Source of the DNA: Epibacterium ulvae
GTDB lineage: Bacteria > Pseudomonadota > Alphaproteobacteria > Rhodobacterales > Rhodobacteraceae
Length of the DNA stretch: 64,000 nt
NCBI RefSeq assembly: GCF_018678075.1
Contig: NZ_JAHHIR010000097.1
Span: 1 to 64,000 of the forward strand
Direction of reading: 5' to 3'
Below are positions 8,779 to 17,447 of this stretch, one piece after another. Both the position numbers and the translations under genes were made by a program. Every line of letters begins with the position of its first letter. The stretch's first letter is position 1. The notes below the pieces were generated by a model. The model was not told the origin of the DNA. It ran no database searches and was given only the letters and a program-made list of their open reading frames with translations.

Positions 8779-9147
8779 ATGATCCAGATGCAAACAAACC
8801 TGGATGTTGCTGACAACTCTGGCGCTCGCCGAGTTCAGTGCATCAAGGTTCTGGGTGGCTCCAAGCGTAAATACGCTTCCGTTGGCGACGTTATCGTCGT
8901 CTCGGTTAAAGAAGCCATCCCGCGCGGCCGCGTGAAAAAAGGTGACGTCCGTAAGGCCGTTGTCGTACGCACCGCCAAAGAAGTTCGCCGCGAAGACGGT
9001 ACCGCGATCCGCTTTGATCGCAATGCTGCCGTTATCCTGAACAACAGCAATGAGCCCGTAGGTACACGTATCTTTGGCCCAGTTGTTCGTGAACTGCGTG
9101 CGAAAAACTTCATGAAAATCATCTCGCTCGCTCCGGAGGTGCTGTAA
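8779..9147 (+). CDS. rplN: 50S ribosomal protein L14
   Basis: The 122-aa protein starts [20 protein letters not shown], with the family loop [21 protein letters not shown] and the end [13 protein letters not shown]14 contacts 16S rRNA at an intersubunit bridge. There are 100 bases of leader after rpsQ and a GGGAGAAA ribosome site. Confidence 0.98.
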   Translation: MIQMQTNLDVADNSGARRVQCIKVLGGSKRKYASVGDVIVVSVKEAIPRGRVKKGDVRKAVVVRTAKEVRREDGTAIRFDRNAAVILNNSNEPVGTRIFGPVVRELRAKNFMKIISLAPEVL

Positions 9148-9149
9148 CC

Positions 9150-9455
9150 ATGGCCGCTAAACTCCGTAAAGGCGATAAAGTGATCGTCCTGGCTGGCAAG
9201 GATAAGGGTAAAGAGGGCACCATCGCCTCTGTGAACCCATCCGCTGGCAAAGCAGTTGTCGAAGGTGTGAACATCGCCATCCGTCACACGCGTCAGACCC
9301 AGACAGACCAAGGTGGTCGCTTGCCCAAGGCAATGCCGATCCAACTGTCGAACCTGGCTCTGCTGGATTCAAATGGCAAAGCGACGCGCGTTGGCTTCCG
9401 TGAGGAAGACGGCAAGAAAGTGCGTTTCGCGAAAACCACCGGGGAGACTGTCTGA
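9150..9455 (+). CDS. rplX: 50S ribosomal protein L24
   Basis: The 101 aa contain the KOW motif [19 protein letters not shown] near the N-terminus and [13 protein letters not shown]24 initiates 50S assembly. It starts 3 bases after the rplN stop; its TGA shares one base with the rplE ATG. Confidence 0.98.
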   Translation: MAAKLRKGDKVIVLAGKDKGKEGTIASVNPSAGKAVVEGVNIAIRHTRQTQTDQGGRLPKAMPIQLSNLALLDSNGKATRVGFREEDGKKVRFAKTTGETV

Positions 9456-10018
9456 TGCTGGATGATGCAAACTACACCCCGCGCCTGAAGGCCCTGTATG
9501 CGGAAACCATCCGCGCCGGTCTGATGGAAGAGTTCGGCTACAAGAACGAGATGCAGATCCCTAAGCTGGACAAGATCGTTCTGAACATCGGTTGCGGCCG
9601 CGCTGCTGTTAAAGACAGCAAAAAAGCGAAATCCGCACAGGCTGACCTGACCTTGATTTCTGGTCAAAAAGCTCTGACAACCGTTGCCAAGAACTCAATC
9701 GCTGGCTTCCGCGTTCGTGAAGGCATGCCGATGGGTGCAAAAGTGACCCTGCGTGGCGACCGGATGTTTGAATTCCTGGACCGCCTGATCACCATTGCGA
9801 TGCCTCGTATCCGCGACTTCCGCGGCGTATCGGGCGCCTCTTTTGACGGCCGTGGCAACTATGCCATGGGTCTGAAAGAGCACATGGTGTTCCCAGAGAT
9901 CGAATTCGACAAGATCGACGAGCCCTGGGGCATGGACATCGTAATTGCCACCAACGCGAAATCCGACGCTGAAGCAAAGGCACTGTTGAAAGCTTTCAAC
10001 ATGCCCTTCAACAGCTAA
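9455..10018 (+). CDS. rplE: 50S ribosomal protein L5
   Basis: The 187-aa protein has [35 protein letters not shown] and [20 protein letters not shown], all L5 signatures. L5 binds 5S rRNA and P-site tRNA. Coupled to rplX by a TGATG overlap. Confidence 0.98.
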   Translation: MLDDANYTPRLKALYAETIRAGLMEEFGYKNEMQIPKLDKIVLNIGCGRAAVKDSKKAKSAQADLTLISGQKALTTVAKNSIAGFRVREGMPMGAKVTLRGDRMFEFLDRLITIAMPRIRDFRGVSGASFDGRGNYAMGLKEHMVFPEIEFDKIDEPWGMDIVIATNAKSDAEAKALLKAFNMPFNS

Positions 10019-10038
10019 AGCGCGGGAAGGATAGAGAC

Positions 10039-10344
10039 ATGGCTAAGAAAAGCATGATCGCACGCGAGAAGAAGCGTGAGCGCCTGGTGGCCAAATACGC
10101 TGCCAAACGCGCCGAGCTGAAAGAAATCGCAAACGACGAAAGCAAGCCGATGGAAGAGCGTTTCAAAGCGCGTCTGAAACTGGCGAAGCTGCCGCGGAAC
10201 TCCTCGGCGACCCGTCTTCACAACCGTTGCCAGCTGACCGGCCGTCCTCACGCTTACTATCGTAAGCTGAAGATCAGCCGTATTGCGCTGCGCGAACTGG
10301 GTTCTGCTGGTCAGATCCCAGGTATGGTCAAATCGAGCTGGTAA
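10039..10344 (+). CDS. rpsN: 30S ribosomal protein S14
   Basis: The 101-aa length and lack of the CxxC pairs mark the zinc-free form of S14. [20 protein letters not shown] shows the family core. The start has a GGAAGG site. Confidence 0.98.
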   Translation: MAKKSMIAREKKRERLVAKYAAKRAELKEIANDESKPMEERFKARLKLAKLPRNSSATRLHNRCQLTGRPHAYYRKLKISRIALRELGSAGQIPGMVKSSW

Positions 10345-10356
10345 GGAGAGAGCATA

Positions 10357-10749
10357 ATGAACGATCCTATCGGTGATATGCTGACCCGTATCCGCAACGC
10401 TCAAATGCGTGGCAAGTCCATCGTTGAAACCCCTGCGTCCAAACTGCGCGCATGGGTTCTGGATGTGCTGATGGACGAGGGTTACATTCGCGGCTACGAG
10501 AAGACCACTGGTTCAGATGGTCATCCGGCGATTGAAATCAGCCTGAAGTACTACGAAGGCGAACCTGTTATTCGTGAACTGAAGCGGGTCTCCAAACCCG
10601 GTCGTCGCGTATACATGGGCGTCAGTGACATCCCATCCGTCCGTCAGGGCCTGGGTGTGTCGATTGTCTCCACTCCTCGGGGTGTGATGTCGGATGTAAA
10701 TGCACGTGCAGCCAATGTTGGCGGCGAAGTGCTCTGCACCGTCTTCTAA
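10357..10749 (+). CDS. rpsH: 30S ribosomal protein S8
   Basis: The 130 aa begin [20 protein letters not shown] and end with the signature [18 protein letters not shown] followed by [11 protein letters not shown]8 binds the central domain of 16S rRNA and in E. coli represses the spc operon by binding near rplE; whether that feedback works here was not tested. Confidence 0.98.
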   Translation: MNDPIGDMLTRIRNAQMRGKSIVETPASKLRAWVLDVLMDEGYIRGYEKTTGSDGHPAIEISLKYYEGEPVIRELKRVSKPGRRVYMGVSDIPSVRQGLGVSIVSTPRGVMSDVNARAANVGGEVLCTVF

Positions 10750-10761
10750 GGGAGGTATTCG

Positions 10762-11295
10762 ATGTCTCGTATTGGTAAGAAACCAGTGACCCTACCCAGC
10801 GGCGTTTCCGCCTCTGTGTCTGGTCAGACCATCGAAGTGAAGGGCCCGAAAGGCGCCCGGACCTTCAGTGCAACAGACGACGTCACGCTTGCTGTTGAAG
10901 AAAACATTGTGAAAGTCGAGCCGCGCGGTACGTCCAAACGCGCTCGTCAGCAGTGGGGCATGGCCCGCACAATGATCGAAAACTGTGTTGTTGGTGTCAC
11001 GACCGGCTTCAAAAAAGAGTTGGAGATCAATGGTGTTGGTTACCGGGCACAGATGCAGGGCAACACCCTGAAGCTGAACCTGGGCTACAGCCACGATGTC
11101 GACTTTACTGCGCCTGATGGTGTCACCATCACTGCGCCGAAGCAGACTGAAATCATTGTGGAAGGTATCGACCAGCAACTCGTTGGCCAAGTCGCGGCAA
11201 ATATCCGCAAATGGCGTGCTCCTGAGCCCTACAAAGGCAAAGGTATCAAGTACAAAGACGAGTTCATCTTCCGCAAAGAAGGCAAGAAGAAGTAA
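10762..11295 (+). CDS. rplF: 50S ribosomal protein L6
   Basis: The 177 aa start [15 protein letters not shown] and carry [20 protein letters not shown] and the C-terminal [14 protein letters not shown] motif of L6, which sits near the GTPase-associated centre. It follows rpsH by 12 bases with a GGGAGG site. Confidence 0.98.
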   Translation: MSRIGKKPVTLPSGVSASVSGQTIEVKGPKGARTFSATDDVTLAVEENIVKVEPRGTSKRARQQWGMARTMIENCVVGVTTGFKKELEINGVGYRAQMQGNTLKLNLGYSHDVDFTAPDGVTITAPKQTEIIVEGIDQQLVGQVAANIRKWRAPEPYKGKGIKYKDEFIFRKEGKKK

Positions 11296-11306
11296 GGACG
11301 CTCAAC

Positions 11307-11666
11307 ATGGCAAACAGCAAACGTACACTGTTTCTGAAACGCCGCCTGCGCGTTCGGAACAAACTCCGCAAAGTAAACGCAGGCCGCCCGCGTCTGTCCG
11401 TGCACCGCTCGAACAAGAACATCTCTGTTCAATTGATCGACGACGTACGTGGCGTGACTCTGGCAGCAGCTTCGACCCTGGAAAAAGACTTGGGTTTTGT
11501 TGGCAAGAACAACATCGACGCAGCCTCCAAAGTGGGTTCGGTTATCGCCGAACGCGCAAAGGCGGCAGGCGTTTCCGAAGCATACTTCGACCGCGGTGGC
11601 TTCCTGTATCATGGCAAAGTGAAGGCCCTGGCCGACGCTGCGCGTGAAGGTGGCTTGAAGATCTAA
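11307..11666 (+). CDS. rplR: 50S ribosomal protein L18
   Basis: The 119-aa 5S rRNA-binding protein shows [18 protein letters not shown] and the C-terminal [20 protein letters not shown]. It follows rplF by 11 bases. A 154-base gap with a hairpin separates it from rpsE. Confidence 0.98.
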   Translation: MANSKRTLFLKRRLRVRNKLRKVNAGRPRLSVHRSNKNISVQLIDDVRGVTLAAASTLEKDLGFVGKNNIDAASKVGSVIAERAKAAGVSEAYFDRGGFLYHGKVKALADAAREGGLKI

Positions 11667-11670
11667 GGCA

Positions 11671-11700
11671 CTTGGGCGCTCCGACTGCGGTGCGCCCAGG
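11671..11700 (+). repeat. Hairpin between rplR and rpsE
   Basis: CTTGGGCGC / GCGCCCAGG form a 9-bp stem followed by only a short TTCTT, so termination would be partial at best. It may reduce read-through or mark an RNA processing site in the longer-than-usual rplR-rpsE gap. Confidence 0.55.
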
Positions 11701-11820
11701 TTCTTATACTGTGGGTGTGCCAGTGGTACGCCCCGATGATCCGGGACAGGGGCAACCCTATCACCAGGATTGGAAAACAGGATGTGATCCGTCACATCTT
11801 TCGTTCGAAAGGAATGCCAA

Positions 11821-12399
11821 ATGGCAGAACGTGATAACCGCCGGGGCAACCGTCGCGACCGCGATGAAACTCCGGAATTCGCAGATCGCTTGGTTGCGAT
11901 CAACCGCGTCTCCAAAACTGTAAAAGGCGGTAAGCGCTTTGGTTTTGCAGCCCTGGTTGTTGTTGGCGACCAAAAAGGCCGCGTCGGCTTCGGCAAAGGT
12001 AAAGCAAAAGAAGTACCTGAGGCGATCCGCAAAGCGACTGAGCAAGCCAAGCGCCAGATGATCCGCGTCCCTCTGAAAGAAGGCCGCACCCTGCACCACG
12101 ACATGCACGGCCGTCACGGCGCAGGCAAAGTTGTTATGCGTACAGCACCAGAAGGTACCGGTATCATCGCCGGTGGTCCAATGCGTGCCGTATTCGAAAT
12201 GCTGGGCATCAAGGACGTTGTGTCCAAGTCGATCGGCACTCAGAACCCTTACAACATGATCCGCGCAACCATCGACGGGCTGAAAAAAGAATCCAGCCCC
12301 CGTTCCGTTGCACAGCGTCGTGGCAAAAAGGTTGCTGACATCCTGGGCAAACGCGACGAAGCACCGGCACCTGCCGCTGCTGAATCCGCAGAAGCGTAA
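11821..12399 (+). CDS. rpsE: 30S ribosomal protein S5
   Basis: The 192-aa protein has a charged leader ([13 protein letters not shown]), the double-stranded RNA-binding S5 fold [20 protein letters not shown] and the C-domain [20 protein letters not shown], then an Ala/Pro tail. S5 helps form the mRNA entry channel and affects decoding fidelity. Confidence 0.98.
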   Translation: MAERDNRRGNRRDRDETPEFADRLVAINRVSKTVKGGKRFGFAALVVVGDQKGRVGFGKGKAKEVPEAIRKATEQAKRQMIRVPLKEGRTLHHDMHGRHGAGKVVMRTAPEGTGIIAGGPMRAVFEMLGIKDVVSKSIGTQNPYNMIRATIDGLKKESSPRSVAQRRGKKVADILGKRDEAPAPAAAESAEA

Positions 12400-12411
12400 G
12401 GAGACTGATCC

Positions 12412-12600
12412 ATGGCTAAAACCATCGTCGTCAAACAGATCGGTTCCCCGATCCGTCGCCCCGCCGACCAGCGCGCTACTCTGGTAGGTCTGGGCCTGAA
12501 CAAGATGCACAAAACCCGTGAGCTGGAAGATACTCCTTCGGTTCGCGGCATGGTCAACAAGATCCCGCATCTGGTTGAGATCATCGAAGAGCGCGACTAA
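12412..12600 (+). CDS. rpmD: 50S ribosomal protein L30
   Basis: The 62-aa protein shows [20 protein letters not shown] and [19 protein letters not shown], the L30 signature. In the standard order rplO follows within a few bases; here a terminator and the exopolysaccharide island follow, and rplO is about 29.9 kb away. Confidence 0.98.
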   Translation: MAKTIVVKQIGSPIRRPADQRATLVGLGLNKMHKTRELEDTPSVRGMVNKIPHLVEIIEERD

Positions 12601-12628
12601 GCCTCTTTTGTGAGACCAAGTCTTAAGG

Positions 12629-12664
12629 AGCACCCCTCGCAGTTTCGCGGGGGGTGTTTTTTTG
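12629..12664 (+). terminator. Terminator after rpmD
   Basis: CACCCCTCGC / GCGGGGGGTG with an AGTTTC loop is followed by seven T. It closes the rpmC-rpmD message at the left edge of the 30-kb island. Confidence 0.93.
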
Positions 12665-12705
12665 CCTAAATTGAATCCCCTGTAAGCGATTGTGCGCCCA
12701 AAAAG

Positions 12706-12756
12706 GCTGTGTAAATAGTCCGTTTCCTGACTTTCGAGCACAGCGCTGTGTAACTA
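12706..12756. promoter_or_regulatory. Candidate operator: direct repeat and palindrome
   Basis: GCTGTGTAAATA (12706-12717) recurs as GCTGTGTAACTA (12745-12756), 39 bases apart. The second copy overlaps the perfect 12-base palindrome CACAGCGCTGTG (12739-12750). Its position, about 280 bases before the GH16-RTX start, suits a regulator-binding site. The binding protein is unknown. Confidence 0.4.
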
Positions 12757-13035
12757 TGTAGTGCGATAGAGTGGATAATTTCGTTTTAAATTAGATACTT
12801 GTGTGGTTTTTGACTCCGTGGCGCAAGCTTGAGGTCGTCCACCTAAAAGTGAGTTACCTATAGGATTCGCATTATTAATACATTGAAATCTATAGCTGAA
12901 GATTGCGACGTATGTTTGAGAGAAAGAGTGCGGGCTCGGCCGTATTTGAGTCGGTTCACATTTGAAACGGTTTCTGTGGCGCGGGCTGAACGGTGCCTCG
13001 GAAGTTCACGCGATTTTTGGTAGAGAGATTTTACT

Positions 13036-15888
13036 ATGACGATTACAGGAACCAATGAAAACGATACGCTCAATGCGGAGGTCGATGGAGACGTCGTCTA
13101 CGCGTTGGGCGGCAATGACTTTATCTTTAACAACGCCGAAGGCACCACTTTGGTCGGCGGCGCTGGCAACGACCATTACCGATTGTTCAATGCAAAGACG
13201 ACGATTGTCGAGGACGCGGATGGCGGGCATGACATCATCTGGGCCTATGATCACGTTATGATGCCCGACAATGTCGAGGACCTTGTCTTTAAGCGCATGT
13301 CAGATTGGCATGCAATTCGCGGGAATGCGCTGGATAATCTGATAATCGCGGGAGAGGGAGAACAGGCAATTTCCGGCGGCGGCGGGGATGACACGATCAC
13401 CGGCGGCGAAGGCATTGATACCTTTAACTTCGAGACTGGTAGCGGACATGACATCATCACCGACTACACGCCCGGGACCGACAATCTGACATTCTGGGAT
13501 GTGGGGATTGAGACGCTTGATACGCTGCGTTTATACGGTGCGGATACAGATGATGGGTATTTGATCACGTTAAGCGAGGGCCAGTCGATCCTGCTGGCTG
13601 GGGTGTTCGGCGTAGAACTAACATCATCTGACCTGCCGCTGCAGCAGCTGTCGCTGGACTTTCTGGACGGCGCGACAGTGACGTTTGAGGATACCTTCGA
13701 CAGTGCGGCATCGTTGGACAGTGGTCTGTGGAACACCATGCCCAGCAACGGGCATCCCGTGACCGCAGCTGCAGCACGGGGCAGCCGCTTTCACACCTAT
13801 GTGGATGCCGATTCGACGACAGAAGATGGTGAGACGATTAGTGTTGACCCGTTTAGCTTTCAGGATGGGGTCTTGTCGATCACCGCAACCCGGACGCCCG
13901 AGCCGCTTGCAAACGATTTGGAACCGTGGCTGTCCGGTCTGTTGGAAACCCACGGGACGTTTGAACAAACCTACGGTTATTTTGAAATGCGGGCCAAAAC
14001 GCCGTCCGGTCAAGGGTTCTGGCCTGCGTTCTGGTTGATGCCGGCCGATTTTTCCTGGCCGCCCGAAGCCGACGTGTTGGAAATTTTGGGCAGCCAGAGC
14101 GACATTTACCGCGCGGCGACCCATGCTGAGTTTTGGGGCGACAAGGTCACAGTGGCGGACTCCTGGTTGGTGCCAGACACCGCAGAAGAGTTTCACACCT
14201 ATGGGCTTTTGTGGACGCCGGAAACGCTGACCTATACCTTTGATGGCCGGGTCATGTTGGAGACTGCCACGCCGACAGGTATGCACGTTCCCCATGCGCT
14301 GCGATTGAACCTGGCGATTGGCGGTTGGGATGGCGATCCGGATGAAACGACCCCGGACGACGCCAGTTTTGACGTCGATTACGTCCGCGCCTATGAGATT
14401 CCGGGGTTGAGCGATCTGCCGCAAAACTCGGACATGAGCGCCTTTGTCGATGCAGACGCCGGCATTCTCAACACAAGTGAATTTAGCCAGCTGGATCTTT
14501 ATGGCGATGATGTGCGTCGGTTGGACAGCGACGATCCGACGGCGAGCCTTGCCCCGTTGGAGGACGGGAGCGCCGCCACCTTGGTCGGTAATGCCTTTGA
14601 TAATGTACTGACTGGGAATGCGCTTGGGACGGTTTTGAACGGTAAGTCCGGCAATGATCTTCTCAGCGGGGCTGACGGCGATGACTATCTGATCGGTGAA
14701 GATGGCGATGACACGCTGGATGGCGGAACAGGGCAGGACACGTTGGTTGGCGGGTTTGGCGATGATACATATGTCATCCGCCGGACAGATGGTTCTGACA
14801 CGCGGTCGTTTGAGCTGATCCTGGAACAACCCGGCCAAGGCTATGACACCCTGTACCTACCCGACATGGTGCCGGGCGATATCCGCAGTTTCATCGACTG
14901 GGCCCGCTGGCATATTGTGTTCGATGGCGAAAGCGGCCCTGTCTATGTGTCGGTCAAAGTGACTCCCGCGATCGGTGGCACGGATCTGGGTAGTTACATC
15001 GAACGCCTCGTCTTTGCGGATGGCACGGTTTGGGATTTGACCGGCGGGCTGTTCCTGCACGGAGACGATGACGCCAACACCAGCTCCGGAACTCTGCACA
15101 ATGACACGATCCTTGGGGCCGGCGGTGATGATACGCTGATCGGGATGGATGGCGACGACCAGTTGGATGGCGGCGATGGTGTGGATGACCTTTATGGTTG
15201 GAACGGTAATGACACGTTGACCGACAGTGGCGATGAGGCCGGTGATCGCCTGATGGGGGAGGCCGGGGATGATCACCTGATCGGCGGTCGCGGTTGGGAT
15301 TTCCTGTTTGGCGGCGACGGTGACGACAGCCTGTTTGCCAGTTCAGATGGCGATGCGCTGGATGGTGGTGCCGGCGATGACTATGTCAAAGGCAAAGGAA
15401 GCGATGACTCCCTGATCGGTGGCACCGGGCAAGACACGTTGATCGGCGCGGCCGGCGCCGATGTGATTGTGGCGGGTGCAGGGGATGACGTGGTCAAGGG
15501 GAGCGGCGGCGATGACACACTTGGTGGTGGTGATGGGCGAGACCTGGTGCTTGGCAGCGCGGGTCGTGATGATCTACGGGGCGGCGCTGGCCGCGATACG
15601 CTGCACGCAGGAGAAGGTGACGACACGCTGGACGGCGGGAGTGGGCGTGACATCCTAATCGGCGGCGCGGGCAGCGATCTTTTTGTATTTGAGTTTGATG
15701 AAGTTGATCGCGACGTCATTCGGGATTTCGGCGACGACGACCTAATCGAAATTCACGTCGCGGATAATCCTTTGAGTTACGAAGTTACCGTTTCGGACAG
15801 GTGGCTCACGCTGCGTCATCTCACGGCAGATACTGAGGTGGAGATCCGAGTGAGTAACGTAGATTTAACGGACGTTGAACTTTTATGA
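13036..15888 (+). CDS. Secreted GH16 glycanase with RTX repeats
   Basis: The 950-aa protein has no Sec signal. It has an N-terminal RTX-like part (GGNDF, GGAGND, GGGGDDTITGG, about residues 25-130) and a GH16 beta-glucanase domain about 210-455. The catalytic motif is EADVLE (Glu344, Asp346, Glu349) after FWPAFWLMPADFSWPP. Many nonapeptide RTX repeats follow between about 515 and 890, with an acidic-hydrophobic C-terminus suited to type I secretion. GH16 proteins of this design (such as ExsH of Sinorhizobium) trim beta-glycan exopolysaccharides outside the cell. It opens the polysaccharide island, and ExoY follows on the same strand. Confidence 0.9.
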   Translation: MTITGTNENDTLNAEVDGDVVYALGGNDFIFNNAEGTTLVGGAGNDHYRLFNAKTTIVEDADGGHDIIWAYDHVMMPDNVEDLVFKRMSDWHAIRGNALDNLIIAGEGEQAISGGGGDDTITGGEGIDTFNFETGSGHDIITDYTPGTDNLTFWDVGIETLDTLRLYGADTDDGYLITLSEGQSILLAGVFGVELTSSDLPLQQLSLDFLDGATVTFEDTFDSAASLDSGLWNTMPSNGHPVTAAAARGSRFHTYVDADSTTEDGETISVDPFSFQDGVLSITATRTPEPLANDLEPWLSGLLETHGTFEQTYGYFEMRAKTPSGQGFWPAFWLMPADFSWPPEADVLEILGSQSDIYRAATHAEFWGDKVTVADSWLVPDTAEEFHTYGLLWTPETLTYTFDGRVMLETATPTGMHVPHALRLNLAIGGWDGDPDETTPDDASFDVDYVRAYEIPGLSDLPQNSDMSAFVDADAGILNTSEFSQLDLYGDDVRRLDSDDPTASLAPLEDGSAATLVGNAFDNVLTGNALGTVLNGKSGNDLLSGADGDDYLIGEDGDDTLDGGTGQDTLVGGFGDDTYVIRRTDGSDTRSFELILEQPGQGYDTLYLPDMVPGDIRSFIDWARWHIVFDGESGPVYVSVKVTPAIGGTDLGSYIERLVFADGTVWDLTGGLFLHGDDDANTSSGTLHNDTILGAGGDDTLIGMDGDDQLDGGDGVDDLYGWNGNDTLTDSGDEAGDRLMGEAGDDHLIGGRGWDFLFGGDGDDSLFASSDGDALDGGAGDDYVKGKGSDDSLIGGTGQDTLIGAAGADVIVAGAGDDVVKGSGGDDTLGGGDGRDLVLGSAGRDDLRGGAGRDTLHAGEGDDTLDGGSGRDILIGGAGSDLFVFEFDEVDRDVIRDFGDDDLIEIHVADNPLSYEVTVSDRWLTLRHLTADTEVEIRVSNVDLTDVELL

Positions 15889-16341
15889 CGGCTTTACCCG
15901 GCGTAGCGTTTGAACTCGCTCTGAAATTGCAGTAGCAATCGCTTTGTATCGCGAATGCAGCACGATTTTTCTGCGCCGCGGCATCTCGAATCAGTACCAA
16001 CACTGCGTTCACGGTTTTGCGATTCTTTTCACATGTTTGTTCCCTTTGCATTTATTGTCCATGAGCCATGCTTAATGGGTGGTAAATTACTCAATTGTTG
16101 AATGGAAAATCCATTTTAAATGCAAAAAACCGCATGTGATTAAATAAAAATTCTGTTTGAAGTTAATGCTTTACGGTGATTTGGCAACTTCTTGCCGGTG
16201 GTTTCACGGGTTCACCCAAAGACAGCAGTTCCGCTGTAGAAAATTATCACTAAAAAGGGTTTTAGAGCCAACCGGCACACCGAAGCGTGCCACGAGACAT
16301 TGGTCGATATTTGAACGATTGTTAAAGAGGGTACTTTTGCT
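15889..16341. other. Intergenic region upstream of exoY
   Basis: This AT-rich stretch of 453 bases has no gene. It includes a small inverted repeat (ATGGAAAATCCAT, near 16100) and TTAA-N7-TAAA at 16072-16086, one base off a CtrA-type site. It likely holds the exoY promoter; the element itself is not identified. Confidence 0.4.
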
Positions 16342-17016
16342 ATGCAGCATTTTGCAGCGGACTCCGTACACCTAAGCGCGACGGCGGTTGAGACGAACAA
16401 GAACGGGTTCTACATCAGCTTCGGCAAGCGGGTTTTTGATCTGTTTCTCGCAGTACTGATCCTGCCAATTTTGGCACCAGTTATCCTGGTTCTGGCCTTC
16501 CTGGTGCGCCGCGATGGTGGCCCCAGCTTCTTTGGTCACACCCGAGTTGGACAGAATGGTAAACCTTTCAAATGTTGGAAAGTGCGGACCATGGTTGTGG
16601 ACGCCGAAGCCAAGTTGAAGGAGTATCTGGCCGAGAACCCAGAGGCCGCAGCCGAATGGGCGCGCGACCACAAACTGACCGAAGATCCACGTATCAATAA
16701 AGTGGGCCATGTGCTGCGGGCAACCAGCTTGGATGAGCTGCCCCAGATCTGGAACGTCCTGAAAGGCGAGATGACATTTGTCGGTCCACGCCCCGTGGTC
16801 GAGGCAGAGCTGGAGAAATACGGCGCATCCGTCGGCAGCTATCTGCAACAGAAACCCGGTATCACCGGCCTGTGGCAAGTTTCCGGCCGCAACGATATCT
16901 CTTACGACGAGCGTGTTGAGCTTGACGTGACCTACCTCAAGACACGCTCTTTGCTGCTGGACCTGCGTATCATCGCAAAGACCGGTCTGGCAGTGGTAGA
17001 CAAAACCGGACGCTAA
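16342..17016 (+). CDS. exoY: ExoY-type undecaprenyl-phosphate sugar-1-phosphate transferase
   Basis: It starts polysaccharide repeat-unit assembly by moving a sugar-1-phosphate (galactose in the Sinorhizobium ExoY model) onto the lipid carrier in the inner membrane. The 224 aa contain one N-terminal membrane helix (DLFLAVLILPILAPVILVLA). They also carry the bacterial sugar-transferase core FKCWKVRTMVVDAE, LRATSLDELPQIWNVLKGEM, FVGPRPV and PGITGLWQVSGRN. The size matches short ExoY-type rather than long WbaP/WcaJ-type enzymes. A terminator follows, so it is a single-gene unit. Confidence 0.9.
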   Translation: MQHFAADSVHLSATAVETNKNGFYISFGKRVFDLFLAVLILPILAPVILVLAFLVRRDGGPSFFGHTRVGQNGKPFKCWKVRTMVVDAEAKLKEYLAENPEAAAEWARDHKLTEDPRINKVGHVLRATSLDELPQIWNVLKGEMTFVGPRPVVEAELEKYGASVGSYLQQKPGITGLWQVSGRNDISYDERVELDVTYLKTRSLLLDLRIIAKTGLAVVDKTGR

Positions 17017-17080
17017 CGCGGCCCGGGGGCACAAACAAAGAATCCGGCAAATTACGGCCGAGACAAGAAGAGACACATCA

Positions 17081-17115
17081 AAGAGCCGCCTGGTGCAAAC
17101 CGGCGGCTCTTTTTG
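17081..17115 (+). terminator. Terminator after exoY
   Basis: AAGAGCCGCC / GGCGGCTCTT with a TGGTGCAAACC loop, followed by a T-run. Confidence 0.9.
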
Positions 17116-17447
17116 TATCTGCATCGGTTTCTACGGTGCCCGCTTGATCATGAACTTACGGTAACTTTGCGATGATTCCCAACGATAAGCAGAGTTAACG
17201 GTCGTTACCAATGGCGAGCGTTGATCGGCGAAAACCCGTTAATACCCGGTTAAATAAGTTAAAAATTGCGGCTCCCGTCATGCAATTGCTGGAAACCTGA
17301 CACACCTCGGCCCCATTTCGTTGGCAAACAGTTAACGAAGATTACTGGGGTTAACGTTTTAAACGCAAAACCAGCACAAGCTATTCGGATCACCACATTT
17401 GGTCTGCTTGGTGCTTTGCGTTTGTTCAAAGTCTGAAGGGTGAAGTA
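17116..17447. other. Regulatory-looking region upstream of the RTX subtilase
   Basis: No gene is seen in this 332-base stretch. The word GTTAACG occurs at 17194-17200, 17331-17337 and 17350-17356, and a TTAA-N7-TTAA box lies at 17239-17253. The density of TTAA-type motifs is unusual and suggests transcriptional control of the 17448 gene. Confidence 0.45.
17239..17253. promoter_or_regulatory. Candidate CtrA-binding box
   Basis: TTAATACCCGGTTAA fits the alphaproteobacterial CtrA consensus TTAA-N7-TTAA exactly. It lies about 200 bases before the subtilase start. CtrA controls motility and surface functions in several roseobacters; control of this gene is inferred only. Confidence 0.35.

Larger units (their letters stand above)
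12601..13035. other. Intergenic region upstream of the GH16-RTX gene
   Basis: After the rpmD terminator about 370 bases remain without a gene. The region is more AT-rich than the ribosomal genes and contains a palindrome and a direct repeat (12706-12756, listed separately). It probably carries the promoter of the 13036 gene, which I could not place. Confidence 0.5.

Noticed and set aside
15080-15700. Repeated DNA resembling a repeat array
   Set aside because: The repeats encode RTX nonapeptides in frame and have no spacers, so this is not a CRISPR array.
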